Source of the DNA: Oscillospiraceae bacterium
GTDB taxonomy: Bacteria > Bacillota > Clostridia > Oscillospirales > Acutalibacteraceae
Direction: 5' to 3'
Assembly: GCA_022650485.1 (NCBI GenBank)
Contig: JALCPP010000002.1
Span: 1 to 64,000 of the forward strand
Length of the DNA: 64,000 nucleotides
Shown here: positions 17,300 through 26,076 of the stretch, one piece after another
Layout: every line of letters begins with the position of its first letter
How positions within the stretch are numbered: the first letter of the stretch is position 1
Notes under the pieces: generated by a model
The model's database searches: none
What the model was told of the DNA's origin: nothing
What the model saw: only the letters and a program-made list of their open reading frames with translations
Translations under genes and position numbers: made by a program

Positions 17300-18078
17300 T
17301 GTGAACACTCCTTTAATGTTTGGATGAATTTTATGTTTTGGAAAAGATCAGCATATTGACTGGACCGGTCAAATCCTTCGACCACCATTGGAAGATGACT
17401 GCTTGTCAGCAGGGGCCACAGCTTTTGAAAATTGAAATCTCCATCCGGAAGGAGGGTGTGGTATGTTTTGCCGCGGCGGTTGCTGATATGTAACTTGGAT
17501 AAATTGGATAGGTCTGAAAGACCATTTCGCACTTCTTCTTCAGTGTCACAATGTGCAATATCGAGCGTATACGAAAAATCCGGATACAGGTCGCGTGTCA
17601 GTTCCCGGACCTGCTGCGGTGTTGTCATCAGTTCTTTCAGGGTTTTTTCCATCACTTCCAACGATACGGTGACGCCGGCGCGGTGTGCAGATTGAAGAAT
17701 TTCACAAAATCCCTGATACGCCAGTTCCCGGTAAAGCGGAAGGTCTTTACCTAAAGAGGCATGCGGCGGGTGAATGGTGATTTCCTGTGCGTGCAGTTTC
17801 TCTGCCAGATGAATGGAATTTTTGATTTCGCTGAGGGAGGCTTCTCGTATGCTGCGGTTTAGGGATGCGTAATTTAAGTCCCATGATTTGCTGTGAATCA
17901 GCAGCCGCAGCTGCGATTGATCCAGCAGGCGCAGACATTCCTCTTCACTGTAATTTCTGCTTTCAAATTGCTGTGCCCAAAGCTCAATTCCATCCGCACC
18001 GAATTGTGAGGCGGTTTGAAACAGTTCCGGCAGAGTGGCGTTCCACATCAGTGTTGAAGAAAAGTAAATATGCTTCAT
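17296..18078 (-). CDS. Sugar phosphate isomerase/epimerase family protein
   Basis: 260 residues, xylose-isomerase-like TIM barrel. Conserved positions include GADGIELWAQQ, ITIHPPHAS, SLEVMEK (Glu), YTLDIAHCD (Asp, His), LHISNRRG (His) and VVEGFD (Glu). AGGAGG precedes ATG 18078. It is the first gene of the leftward operon and overlaps the binding-protein gene by 4 bp. Confidence 0.85.
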   Translation of the reverse strand: MKHIYFSSTLMWNATLPELFQTASQFGADGIELWAQQFESRNYSEEECLRLLDQSQLRLLIHSKSWDLNYASLNRSIREASLSEIKNSIHLAEKLHAQEITIHPPHASLGKDLPLYRELAYQGFCEILQSAHRAGVTVSLEVMEKTLKELMTTPQQVRELTRDLYPDFSYTLDIAHCDTEEEVRNGLSDLSNLSKLHISNRRGKTYHTLLPDGDFNFQKLWPLLTSSHLPMVVEGFDRSSQYADLFQNIKFIQTLKECSQ

Positions 18079-18178
18079 GTTTCGTTCCTCCTAAAAGCTA
18101 AAATCATCATATCCCCGAGAGATTAAGGGCGCGTTATCGAATCGTTACGCTATGATTAACTATTTTCAAAAAATAATT

Positions 18179-18198
18179 AATGAAAATTAACTTTCATT
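18179..18198. promoter_or_regulatory. Candidate operator between TIM-barrel gene and rpiR-type gene
   Basis: The inverted repeat AATGAAA-ATTAAC-TTTCATT lies midway in the 174-bp divergent region 18079-18252. The location suits control of both directions by the RpiR-type regulator; no binding consensus was tested. Confidence 0.35.
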
Positions 18199-18252
18199 TT
18201 TGGAGGAGAATTGTTATGATAAAGGTAACGTAAGACGAAAAGGGGAATGAGG

Positions 18253-19083
18253 ATGCTTCATTTATCCGATGTAAACCAAGCCGGCTTTACAAAGGCGGAT
18301 CATTTGATTTTGAACTATATCATGAGCAACGAAAACATTATTTACTGCGAAACAGCCAGTGAGATTTCAGGGAAGGTAGGGGTCAGCCTTGCGACGGTTG
18401 GCAGATTTTGGCCGAAAATAGGGTTTGATAATTTTAAGGAGTTTAAAAAAGCGCAGATTACCCAAAACAGCACAACTCCGGTTTCCAAAGTGAAGAACAC
18501 CGTTTCCTCGCTGATGAATTCAGACCGGACGTTTTCACAGCTGATTGTAAAAAACATCGACGCGTTGGAAAAAACACTGAAGCTGATTTCGCCGGAGGCT
18601 TTGGAAACAGCCGCCCGGCTGATTGTGCAGAAACAGAAAGTTTATGTTTTTGCACCGGATGCCTCTTATGGCATTGCGCAGGTCATGAGATATCGGCTGC
18701 GCCGGTTCGGCATAGAATTGATTTTTATAGACGGCGGGTCCTCCCTGTATGAATCCCTGAATAACATCAATCAGGAAGACCTGGTGCTCGTTTTTTGTTT
18801 CAGCCGTGTTTTGGCGGAAACAACCGTACTGTTGCAGGAAAAACAAAGCGCGGGGTTTTCCTGCGTCATTTTCAGTGACCTGCTGTCGGACGGTCTTCAG
18901 GATTCAGAGGCGTTTCTTTACTGCTACCGCGGCGAACCGACGGAGTATCATTCCATGGTGTCCATCATGGCGGTGGTGGACAGTCTGATCATAAAAATTG
19001 CCATGGAATCAAATGATTCCATGGCAAGAATTAATCAGCTCAATGATCTTAGAAATAAATATCAAAAGTATATCCGCCGGTAA
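18253..19083 (+). CDS. RpiR-family transcriptional regulator
   Basis: About 276 residues. The N-terminal HTH_6 domain (ILNYIMSNENIIYCETASEI, VSLATVGRFWPKIGFDNFKE) is followed by a SIS domain from about residue 120 (VYVFAPDASYGIAQVMRYRL, LVFCFSR). RpiR proteins sense phosphorylated sugars through the SIS domain. ATG 18253 is preferred over 18247 because AAAAGGGG then has 7-nt spacing. Divergent placement from the leftward ABC operon suggests that it regulates it, which supports a phospho-sugar theme. Confidence 0.9.
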   Translation: MLHLSDVNQAGFTKADHLILNYIMSNENIIYCETASEISGKVGVSLATVGRFWPKIGFDNFKEFKKAQITQNSTTPVSKVKNTVSSLMNSDRTFSQLIVKNIDALEKTLKLISPEALETAARLIVQKQKVYVFAPDASYGIAQVMRYRLRRFGIELIFIDGGSSLYESLNNINQEDLVLVFCFSRVLAETTVLLQEKQSAGFSCVIFSDLLSDGLQDSEAFLYCYRGEPTEYHSMVSIMAVVDSLIIKIAMESNDSMARINQLNDLRNKYQKYIRR

Positions 19084-19100
19084 CGGGGAACGGTGAGGGA

Positions 19101-19895
19101 TTACGACAAAAGGACCTCATCGGTTTCTTCCTGCGTGCCGGAAATTTCGGCGAATTTTTGCAGTAGATCCGCTTTTTTCAGCTTTTGCTTCTCTGCGCCG
19201 GAAATATCAAGAATGATTTTTCCGGCGTTCATCATCAGCAGACGGTTCCCATGACGGATGGCATCCGTCATATTATGGGTGATCATCATTGCCGTCAAAT
19301 GATTTTCAGCAATAAACTGATCGGAAAGTTCCAGCACTTTTGAGGCGGTGGCGGGGTCCAGCGCCGCCGTGTGTTCGTCAAGAAGCAGAAGTTTGGGCTT
19401 TTGCAGGGTAGCCATCAGCAGGGTGAGGGCCTGCCGCTGGCCGCCGGAAAGAAGTCCGACTTTTGAGGTCATACGGTTTTCCAGCCCGAGTCCCAGCTTT
19501 TCCAATGCCTGGCGGTAGAGGCCGCGCTCTGATTTGCCGATTCCCCAGCGCAGCGTGCGCCTGTGGCCGCGGCGAAAGGCCAGCGCCAGATTTTCTTCAA
19601 TTTCCATATTTGCGGCGGTTCCCATCATGGGATCTTGAAAAACCCGCCCGATGTAGGGCGCGCGTTTGTATTCGGGAAGTGCGGTTACAGGAATGCCGTT
19701 GATCGAAATGGTTCCCTCGTCGACGGGCCAGACTCCTGCAATGGCATTCAGCATTGTGGATTTTCCCGCGCCGTTTCCGCCGATTACCGTGACGAAATCC
19801 CCCTCGTTCAAATGCAGGTCGATTCCGCAGAGTGCTGTTTTTTTATTGATGGTTCCAATATTAAATGTCTTGTGAACGTTGCAAAGATTAAGCAT
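19101..19895 (-). CDS. ABC transporter ATP-binding protein (TrpZ-like)
   Basis: 264 residues with Walker A GGNGAGKST, signature LLSGGQRQAL, Walker B LLLLDEHTAALDP (the Glu of the D-E-P pattern kept, Pro replaced by His) and switch ITHNM. It overlaps the permease gene by 8 bp. This subgroup pairs with LivH-type permeases and ABC_sub_bind proteins; in streptococci such genes are predicted tryptophan transporters (TrpXYZ). Confidence 0.88.
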   Translation of the reverse strand: MLNLCNVHKTFNIGTINKKTALCGIDLHLNEGDFVTVIGGNGAGKSTMLNAIAGVWPVDEGTISINGIPVTALPEYKRAPYIGRVFQDPMMGTAANMEIEENLALAFRRGHRRTLRWGIGKSERGLYRQALEKLGLGLENRMTSKVGLLSGGQRQALTLLMATLQKPKLLLLDEHTAALDPATASKVLELSDQFIAENHLTAMMITHNMTDAIRHGNRLLMMNAGKIILDISGAEKQKLKKADLLQKFAEISGTQEETDEVLLS

Positions 19896-20841
19896 TTTTC
19901 TGCGACCCCCTTTTCCCCGCAAGCGCAAAGGAATTTTTTGCTTTTGCTCGAAGATACGGGATGGCCAGGAAAACGGCCACGATGACAGCCGTCAGCAGTT
20001 TGAGCAGATCTGTCGGCATTTTCAGCCACATGACCAGACCGATGACCAGGTAGTAAATTACACCGCCGAACACAACGAAAATAAGGCGGTAGGCAAAATT
20101 CATATGTTTGCCGAGCAGTGAATTTCCCAGCACTTCCCCAATAATGACGGCGGCAAGCCCAATGACGATGGAACCCTGCCCCATTTTAATATCCGCAAAT
20201 CCCTGGTATTGGGAAAGAAGACCGCCGGAAAGCGCGACCAGCCCGTTGGATAAGCTGATTGCCAGTATTTTTATAAAATCAATATTGATTCCCTGTGCCT
20301 TTGACATGTGGGGATTGGAACCGGTTGCCCGGATGGCGCTTCCCTGCTCCGTTCCAAAATACCAGTATAAAACACAGATCAGAATGGCCGCAAACACAAG
20401 TGCGGTTACAATGGAGCTTTGAACATTGCGCAGAGTTACAATTAACGGATATTTATCTACATTGACCGCCTTGTTCGCGCCGCTCAAGGTAAGTAAGTTG
20501 ATTGACCAGAGTGAGATCTGGGTCAGGATGCCCGCAAGGATGTCCGGTATCCCCAACAGGGTGTTTAGAATTCCGGTGACCAGTCCAGCCAGAATTCCCG
20601 CCGCGATGGCCGCGGCGAGTGCCACAGGAACCGGGGTGCCGGAAAGAATGAGTACAACGGTCACGGCACCGCCTGTTGCGAAGGTACCGTCTACGGTAAG
20701 ATCCGCAAAATTCAGCAGCCGAAATGTAATGAATACCCCTAAGGCCATGATACCCCAAATGATGCCTTGTGCAACATTCCCGGGAACCGCCGCCAGCAGA
20801 TTGGCGGGGCTGAGAGAAGAGAGATATGCGATGAATTCCAT
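19888..20841 (-). CDS. ABC transporter permease (TrpY-like, BPD_transp_2)
   Basis: 317 residues with about eight to nine predicted helices, and the LivH-like pattern near the N-terminus (ALGVFITFRLLNFADLTVDG) and in the middle (GIPDILAGILTQISLWSINL). AAAGGA lies 8 nt upstream of ATG 20841; an upstream in-frame ATG lacks an RBS. Confidence 0.88.
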   Translation of the reverse strand: MEFIAYLSSLSPANLLAAVPGNVAQGIIWGIMALGVFITFRLLNFADLTVDGTFATGGAVTVVLILSGTPVPVALAAAIAAGILAGLVTGILNTLLGIPDILAGILTQISLWSINLLTLSGANKAVNVDKYPLIVTLRNVQSSIVTALVFAAILICVLYWYFGTEQGSAIRATGSNPHMSKAQGINIDFIKILAISLSNGLVALSGGLLSQYQGFADIKMGQGSIVIGLAAVIIGEVLGNSLLGKHMNFAYRLIFVVFGGVIYYLVIGLVMWLKMPTDLLKLLTAVIVAVFLAIPYLRAKAKNSFALAGKRGSQKNA

Positions 20842-20924
20842 AGTGTTGTCCTTTCTAAAGGCTGAAAATAAAAAATCAGAGCGGTGCCTCAAGTGGAAGA
20901 CACCGCCGCAGGCAGTCAGAAGTT

Positions 20925-21938
20925 TTAAGAGGCCTGAATTTCTTTGTAGCTGTCGGGGGGAGTAATCCCCAGTGTCTTGCAGATATCCGGGTTGTATTCT
21001 TTTGTGAATTTGGGGGCAAACTGAATTTCCATCGTGGCAGGATCGGCGCCGTTGGTGAGAATGTCGCAGGCCATTTCGCCGGTCGCGTAGCCTAGATCAT
21101 AGTAGCTGATGGAAAGCGTTGCTACACCGCAGCCCGCGCAGATTCCTTCCTCTCCCGCAATAACGGGAACTTTTGCGGGAAGGCAGATATTATTGATAAT
21201 TCCTGTGTTGGAAGCGACGGTATTGTCTGTGGGAAGGTAGAGAACATCATTTTCAGACGCCGCTGTCGTCGCAACGGATTGCACGTCATTGGAATCGGAA
21301 AAAGTATAGGTTTTGCAGGTGTACCCCATCTTAGTCAGAGCTTTCGTAATCACTTGATCCTGATATTTTGAATTTGGTTCCGCCGAGCAGTAAAGAATGC
21401 CGACTTTTTTTGCGTCTGGAAACAGCTCATGCAGCATTTCTGCCTGCTGGTCAAGAGGAGCCAGATCAGAGGTGCCGGAGACATTTTTGCCGGTGGTACC
21501 GGACCAGTTGTCAATGCCGAGAGCGGTGCCGTAGTCGGTCACCGAAGTACCGAGAATCGGGATTTTGTCCGTTGCCGTCTGGGCGGCCTGAAGAGCCGGT
21601 GTGGCATTTGCCATAATCAGGTCTACATTGGAAGCGACAAGCTGGTTGCAGATGGTGGCACAGGTGGCTGTGTCGTTGGAAGCATTCTGTTCTTCAAAAG
21701 TGACTTTGTCCCCCAGTTTGTCGGTTAACGCCTGCTTAAATCCCTGGGTGGCAGCATCCAGAGCCGGGTGCTGAACCAGCTGGCAGATCCCAACCGTATA
21801 GCTTTGAACCTCCGACGAAGTTTGTTCGGAAGCTTTCTGCGATGAGTCTGCTGTCGAAGAAGCGGCGGGGCCTCCGCATGCCGCCAGCGACAGTGCAGTA
21901 AAAGTACTCAGAAGTACAGCTAAAATTTTCTTTTTCAT
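20925..21938 (-). CDS. ABC substrate-binding lipoprotein (TrpX-like, ABC_sub_bind)
   Basis: 337 residues. The signal peptide has its lipobox Cys at residue 21 (SLAAC), then a Ser-rich linker and an ABC_sub_bind domain (VGICQLVQHPALDAATQGFK, LIMANATPALQAAQ, TSVTDYG). AAGGAG lies 9 nt before the ATG. An amino acid, possibly tryptophan or another aromatic compound, is the likely ligand by family analogy only. Confidence 0.85.
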   Translation of the reverse strand: MKKKILAVLLSTFTALSLAACGGPAASSTADSSQKASEQTSSEVQSYTVGICQLVQHPALDAATQGFKQALTDKLGDKVTFEEQNASNDTATCATICNQLVASNVDLIMANATPALQAAQTATDKIPILGTSVTDYGTALGIDNWSGTTGKNVSGTSDLAPLDQQAEMLHELFPDAKKVGILYCSAEPNSKYQDQVITKALTKMGYTCKTYTFSDSNDVQSVATTAASENDVLYLPTDNTVASNTGIINNICLPAKVPVIAGEEGICAGCGVATLSISYYDLGYATGEMACDILTNGADPATMEIQFAPKFTKEYNPDICKTLGITPPDSYKEIQAS

Positions 21939-22664
21939 GTCATCACGCTCCTTAAATTGATTGTTTTGAAAGGGTGTTGGATGCCTGTTTCCTTGAAACA
22001 AGGGGGGTTCCTCAAAGAGAATAAAACGGCCCCTTTTATTGGGACTTTGGCGGAAGAAGTTTAAAAAGACACCTTGCCGCCAAGTGAGGGGATATAACTG
22101 ATCAAAACTAAATTTATCACAATATACCACTTTAAAGCGATAAATTCAATGGGATAGATGCCTAAAATGTGTAAAGACATATTGACGTATTTATGAATAA
22201 ATTATAATTTCAGGCAGGGTGTTTGTCAAAACGTCTGATTTGTATAGGGCAAAACTATAATAGATTCTATAATGCCTTAGAATTCCAATCTATTAATTAC
22301 TGCCGGTTACTTGTTTCATTGATCAAATTTCGATAAAATAGATTTATTAATTTTGAACAGATAAGGAATGAGAAGACCGCGGTTGGATGGTTGCTGTAAC
22401 TAAAATCAGAATTAAAGATGGAGTGCAACATATTTATGAGGCACTCCATTTGTTTTGATTGAATGTTGTTTTCAGATAGTTTTTGTGGGTTTTGTCATAG
22501 GTATATAGCTATTTCCTATGGTTAATCCTGTATAAATAGCACAAAACAATACATTATTTTATTGAAAATTATTACATAGTTGATACCTGCTATTGTATAA
22601 TAGTAAGCATACAATATGAATTATAATTCTATCTAAATGCTCAGAGAGGAGCAATGGGATACAG
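21939..22664. other. 726-bp divergent intergenic region
   Basis: No credible coding sequence. It holds an 8-bp inverted repeat AATTTATC/GATAAATT (22111-22118 and 22139-22146) near the putative start of the trpX-like leader. It also holds a plus-strand promoter-like pair, TTGACG 22182-22187 and TATAAT 22203-22208 (15-bp spacing), a terminator at 22418-22455, and a second promoter-like pair, TTACAT 22572-22577 and TATAAT 22596-22601 (18-bp spacing), for the acyl-CoA ligase gene. Confidence 0.6.
22418..22455 (+). terminator. Orphan intrinsic terminator
   Basis: ATGGAGTGC/GCACTCCAT with a 14-nt loop is followed by TTGTTTTGATT on the plus strand. No gene ends here, so it would end a short untranslated transcript started near 22215. 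Confidence 0.6.
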
Positions 22665-24335
22665 ATGTCAGACAAGAAGAAAGTCAACCAAAAGCAGAAA
22701 GAAATTTATTATCAAAAAGGATATTGGTCGAATAGGACGCTTCTAGACTGTTGGAACGAAACCGTTGAAAAATACGGCGATCGTGAATATGTTGTAGATG
22801 ACCGAGGGCTTCGGTATACATACAATGCATTGGATAAAAAGAGCGATGGCTTGGCAGCCTACCTTCTTTTTACCGGTGTCTGCCCGGGGGATACCGTGTC
22901 TTACCAGATCCCTGTGTGGAGCGAGTTTGTCGTCATTACAGTTGCATGTCTGAAAATTGGAGCAATTGCCAATCCGCTGTCTCATTCATTTCAGGAAAAA
23001 GAATTATCCGCAATTTTTGAGCAGGTAGGAACAAGAGCCTATTTTTGCCCGGTTACCTATAAGGGTGTGAATTATACGTCCCTCGCGCAGCAGATGTGCC
23101 GTCTTCATCCTGAGATCTGCGCTGTGATTCAGGTTGAAGATATTCAGACATCGGCGGCGGCCGGCTATCCGACTTTAAGAAAAATTTTGGACTCTTCTTG
23201 GAACACGGATCAGCTGAGCAAAGTGGGACCAATTGGGAGTGAGTCAGTGGCGGTGGCCATCTGCACGTCTGGAACAGCCGGTGCCCAAAAGTGTGCGATG
23301 CTGACCCATAATAATTTAATTTTTTGTGAGCGGCAGTTTAACCGGGCCGTTGGAGTTACTGCGGATGACATCATGTTTATGCCGGCTCCTCTGTATCATG
23401 CTACTGGTTTTGCGCATGGTGTGCTGTCAACGATGCTGGCCGGCGCTAAACTTGTGCTTCAGAAAAAGTTTTTAGTCGCTGATGCGGTGGAACTGGTGAA
23501 TCAGCAGTGTTGCACCTACTCTATGGGAACCACCACATTTATTTATGATATTCTGAAATATCTTGAAGCTCATCAGAAACAAATGCCCACGTTACAGCTG
23601 TTTCTGTGCGGCGGTGCCCCTGTGCCGTCATATCTTGTAAAACGGGCGGCGGCATATGGAATTCATTTATGTGAATGTTATGGATCGACCGAAAGCATTC
23701 CACATACGCTGATTCGTCCAAACGAGTGGTTTGCAGAGATGCCGTCTTCCGCCGGTCGTCCGGTTGATGGAGTCGAAATACGGATTGTGGACAAGAATGG
23801 CAAAGATGTTGAGGATGGCAGGGAAGGGGAGGAATGGTCCAGAGGCCCCAATGTCTTTGTGGGCTATATGAATGACCCCGCTGCGACGGACAAGGTTCTT
23901 GATGATGAGGGATGGTTTCACAGCGGCGACATCTGTATTCGTGATTCAGATGGAAATATTCGGGTTATTGGCAGAATCAAGGATGTTATCATTCGCGGCG
24001 GGGTCAATTTGAATGCCAATTCTTTGAATGAGAATGTACTTCTTTGCCCGGATGTTCGGGACTCTGCTGTGATTGGAATGCCGGATCCCCGCTTAGGGGA
24101 ACGAATCTGTGCTTTTGTGGTGCCTTCCAGCGCAGAAAAGCCGGTCACACTGCAAATGCTGACGGATTTTCTATGCCAGTCCAAAGTGCCGAAGTATGCG
24201 TGGCCTGAACGAGTGGAAAATATCGAAATCATTCCAAGAACAGAATCGGGCAAGGTAAAAAAATACCTGCTTTCAAAGGAACTAAAACGCCGATTAGGGG
24301 AGAATTCAGAAGAAAAGTCAAAAGTAGGAGCGTGA
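22665..24335 (+). CDS. Acyl-CoA synthetase, AMP-binding family
   Basis: 556 residues, normal length for class I adenylating CoA ligases. Motifs: P-loop ICTSGTAGAQKCAMLTHNNL, A5 YGSTES, A7 GWFHSGDICIRD, hinge GRIKDVIIRGG and catalytic Lys region RTESGKVKKYLL. It converts a carboxylic acid to an acyl-adenylate and then to a CoA thioester. The general pattern is close to medium-chain and alicyclic acid ligases. As the first gene of the island it probably activates the imported acid. The substrate, a hydroaromatic acid, is inferred from neighbours. Confidence 0.92.
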   Translation: MSDKKKVNQKQKEIYYQKGYWSNRTLLDCWNETVEKYGDREYVVDDRGLRYTYNALDKKSDGLAAYLLFTGVCPGDTVSYQIPVWSEFVVITVACLKIGAIANPLSHSFQEKELSAIFEQVGTRAYFCPVTYKGVNYTSLAQQMCRLHPEICAVIQVEDIQTSAAAGYPTLRKILDSSWNTDQLSKVGPIGSESVAVAICTSGTAGAQKCAMLTHNNLIFCERQFNRAVGVTADDIMFMPAPLYHATGFAHGVLSTMLAGAKLVLQKKFLVADAVELVNQQCCTYSMGTTTFIYDILKYLEAHQKQMPTLQLFLCGGAPVPSYLVKRAAAYGIHLCECYGSTESIPHTLIRPNEWFAEMPSSAGRPVDGVEIRIVDKNGKDVEDGREGEEWSRGPNVFVGYMNDPAATDKVLDDEGWFHSGDICIRDSDGNIRVIGRIKDVIIRGGVNLNANSLNENVLLCPDVRDSAVIGMPDPRLGERICAFVVPSSAEKPVTLQMLTDFLCQSKVPKYAWPERVENIEIIPRTESGKVKKYLLSKELKRRLGENSEEKSKVGA

Positions 24336-24338
24336 ATC

Positions 24339-24896
24339 ATGCCAAATATGAAATTTGGGCCGCGGCGTGCGCGTGAAACCAGTAAACCGAAACCAATTTG
24401 CGGGGATCCGCAGTTTTTCCTGTGCGAGTCCTGCGGCAGTGTTTTTCAAATGATCGGGGCTGCCGATGTGCAGGCAAGCTGTTGTTCGGCACCGATGAAG
24501 AAATTGCAGCCGGTTTTATGGGAACCTGGCTGCGGTTTACAGATTGAGTATCAAATTGTCGGAGGATTCAACGAGAATGCGGTCAGGGTGGTATGGTCTG
24601 CAGATACGGAAGATTTTGAACCGGAATGGATTTACCTGCGAACCTTTACCGGGGGACAGCTGAAATATGTCATGAGTAATCAAAAGTCTATCGTATTTGC
24701 ACTGGCAGGAACAGATGCTTATTGCTACTGCAACGAGGATCCCTGCCTGGAGTGTACATTTCGCTGTAAGCGAGAATTTGCCATCTATGTTTGGAATAAA
24801 ACACTCGGACTTCTCCAAATTCCGATGGATAAAATGCGGGCACCGGCACCGCAGAGCAGCAGAAAAATGCCGGAAAACTGCAATAAACAGGCTTGA
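24339..24896 (+). CDS. Desulfoferrodoxin/superoxide-reductase-like protein
   Basis: 185 residues. The N-terminal zinc or iron ribbon (FFLCESCGSVFQMI, then SCCSAPMKKL) matches the desulforedoxin domain of desulfoferrodoxin. The rest keeps the length and strand pattern of a superoxide reductase domain (EPEWIYLRTFTGGQLKYVM) but lacks the expected His ligands. Instead it has a Cys cluster (DAYCYCNEDPCLECTFRCK). It follows the ligase gene by 3 bp, so it is tied to this pathway. An electron-transfer or metal-binding role is possible; normal superoxide reductase activity is doubtful. Confidence 0.65.
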   Translation: MPNMKFGPRRARETSKPKPICGDPQFFLCESCGSVFQMIGAADVQASCCSAPMKKLQPVLWEPGCGLQIEYQIVGGFNENAVRVVWSADTEDFEPEWIYLRTFTGGQLKYVMSNQKSIVFALAGTDAYCYCNEDPCLECTFRCKREFAIYVWNKTLGLLQIPMDKMRAPAPQSSRKMPENCNKQA

Positions 24897-24940
24897 GACC
24901 TGCTGCGTGGCACGTCGAAAAGAGGAATAGAGTCTTTAAC

Positions 24941-24968
24941 AAAAAAACTCCCGACTGAGTCGGGAGTT
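24941..24968 (-). terminator. Terminator of the lysR-type gene
   Basis: AACTCCCGAC-TGA-GTCGGGAGTT, on the minus strand followed by TTTTT. It lies between the convergent Dfx-like and lysR genes. Confidence 0.88.
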
Positions 24969-25000
24969 AAAAAATGACGATGAATCTGCCGGGAAAAAAT

Positions 25001-25912
25001 CTATTCCGGTTTCAGCAGATATTCTTTTTGTACCAGCGTATTTAAGTTGTTTTTTACAAAGTCCATAAAGCGCTCAACCGGACGTGTTATAAAGTGCCTC
25101 GAATTGTGTGCCATATATACTTTCCGGAAGCCCTTTGGAATATCGGAAAAGTGGAGCTTGATTAAATCCGGATACTGGCTGAGCCAGACAGTATTGGCGA
25201 TTACCCCAACGACAGGGTTCATCTGTACATAGGCGCCGATGGAACCTTCCTCCATAAAAGGCCCGGTTGCTTTCAAGCCATTTGCAGTTAAAAGCGAAGT
25301 CATGTCTTGGCCGATCTGAATATCCGGGCGATATGTAATCAGCTTATAATCTTCCAGATCTTTTAAAGTGATTGTGCCGCGGCTTGCCAGCGGATGATTC
25401 CGGTTGACGAGAGCTACAATCTCTTGCTGTAGAATTGGTGTAAAGCGCAGATCCGGATCTTTGACTTTTGAACAGAAAGCGATATCGTAGGTTCCTGATT
25501 TTAAGCCTTGTACCGCGACGGCGGTTGGAGTTTCAAAAACATCAAAAAGTGTTTTTTTGCTGACTGTTTCGTGGTAGGAGTGCATGGCGCGTGCCATGAA
25601 CCCGACCAGTAATGTGGAAATACAGCCTATTTCAATGGTGCCTCCGACATCTGTTACATGTTCTTGAATGGTGCTGATGCCTTTGTCAAGTTCGTTAAGC
25701 GATGATGAAACATATTGATAAAATTCTTTTCCATAGGGAGAAAGTTCAATATTGCGTCCTACTTTTAAAAACAGCCGCACACCAAGTTCAGATTCCAAAG
25801 AAGAAATTGCTTCGCTTAGGCTGGGCTGTGTAATGTATAGTTCCTTTGCGGCTTTTGTATAGTGCTGTACCTCAGCAAGTTTTTTAAAATAATACAATTG
25901 AGATAAATTCAT
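25001..25912 (-). CDS. LysR-family transcriptional regulator
   Basis: 303 residues with the LysR winged helix (LYYFKKLAEVQHYTKAAKEL, ITQPSLSEAISSLESELGV) and a periplasmic-binding-like effector domain (IEIGCISTLLVGFM). LysR proteins usually respond to a pathway metabolite. It is embedded in the island and is likely its activator. Candidate TTGAT-N10-ATCAA sites lie in the divergent region 33076-33518. Confidence 0.9.
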   Translation of the reverse strand: MNLSQLYYFKKLAEVQHYTKAAKELYITQPSLSEAISSLESELGVRLFLKVGRNIELSPYGKEFYQYVSSSLNELDKGISTIQEHVTDVGGTIEIGCISTLLVGFMARAMHSYHETVSKKTLFDVFETPTAVAVQGLKSGTYDIAFCSKVKDPDLRFTPILQQEIVALVNRNHPLASRGTITLKDLEDYKLITYRPDIQIGQDMTSLLTANGLKATGPFMEEGSIGAYVQMNPVVGVIANTVWLSQYPDLIKLHFSDIPKGFRKVYMAHNSRHFITRPVERFMDFVKNNLNTLVQKEYLLKPE

Positions 25913-25984
25913 AATACTTTCTTCTTCCCATTGCCATACTTTTTGCGTAAAATACTAAAACAATAAAAATTATATCTATATAAT

Positions 25985-26029
25985 AAAAATCATCTCTGCC
26001 CGTTATTATAACAGATAGAGGTGATTTTT
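25985..26029 (-). terminator. Terminator after the aroE-like gene
   Basis: A 13-bp stem with one G-U wobble (AAAAATCATCTCT/AGAGGTGATTTTT). On the minus strand it runs into TTTTTATTATATAG, separating the aroE-like gene from lysR. Confidence 0.7.
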
Positions 26030-26076
26030 ACAACAAAAGCAATTATTGTGAAGAAAAGGCAGAAAGTGTTTTATTT

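Noticed and set aside
21939-22130. Extension of the trpX-like frame upstream of its signal peptide
   Set aside because: The added segment precedes a typical lipoprotein signal sequence that has its own AAGGAG site, so it is untranslated leader.
21939-22140. T-box or tryptophan leader peptide before the trpX-like gene
   Set aside because: No T-box core (GGTGGNACCGCG) and no Trp-rich short frame with an RBS could be found on the minus strand.
24339-24896. Annotation as a functional superoxide reductase
   Set aside because: The C-terminal half lacks the His ligands of the active iron site, so only the family resemblance is claimed.
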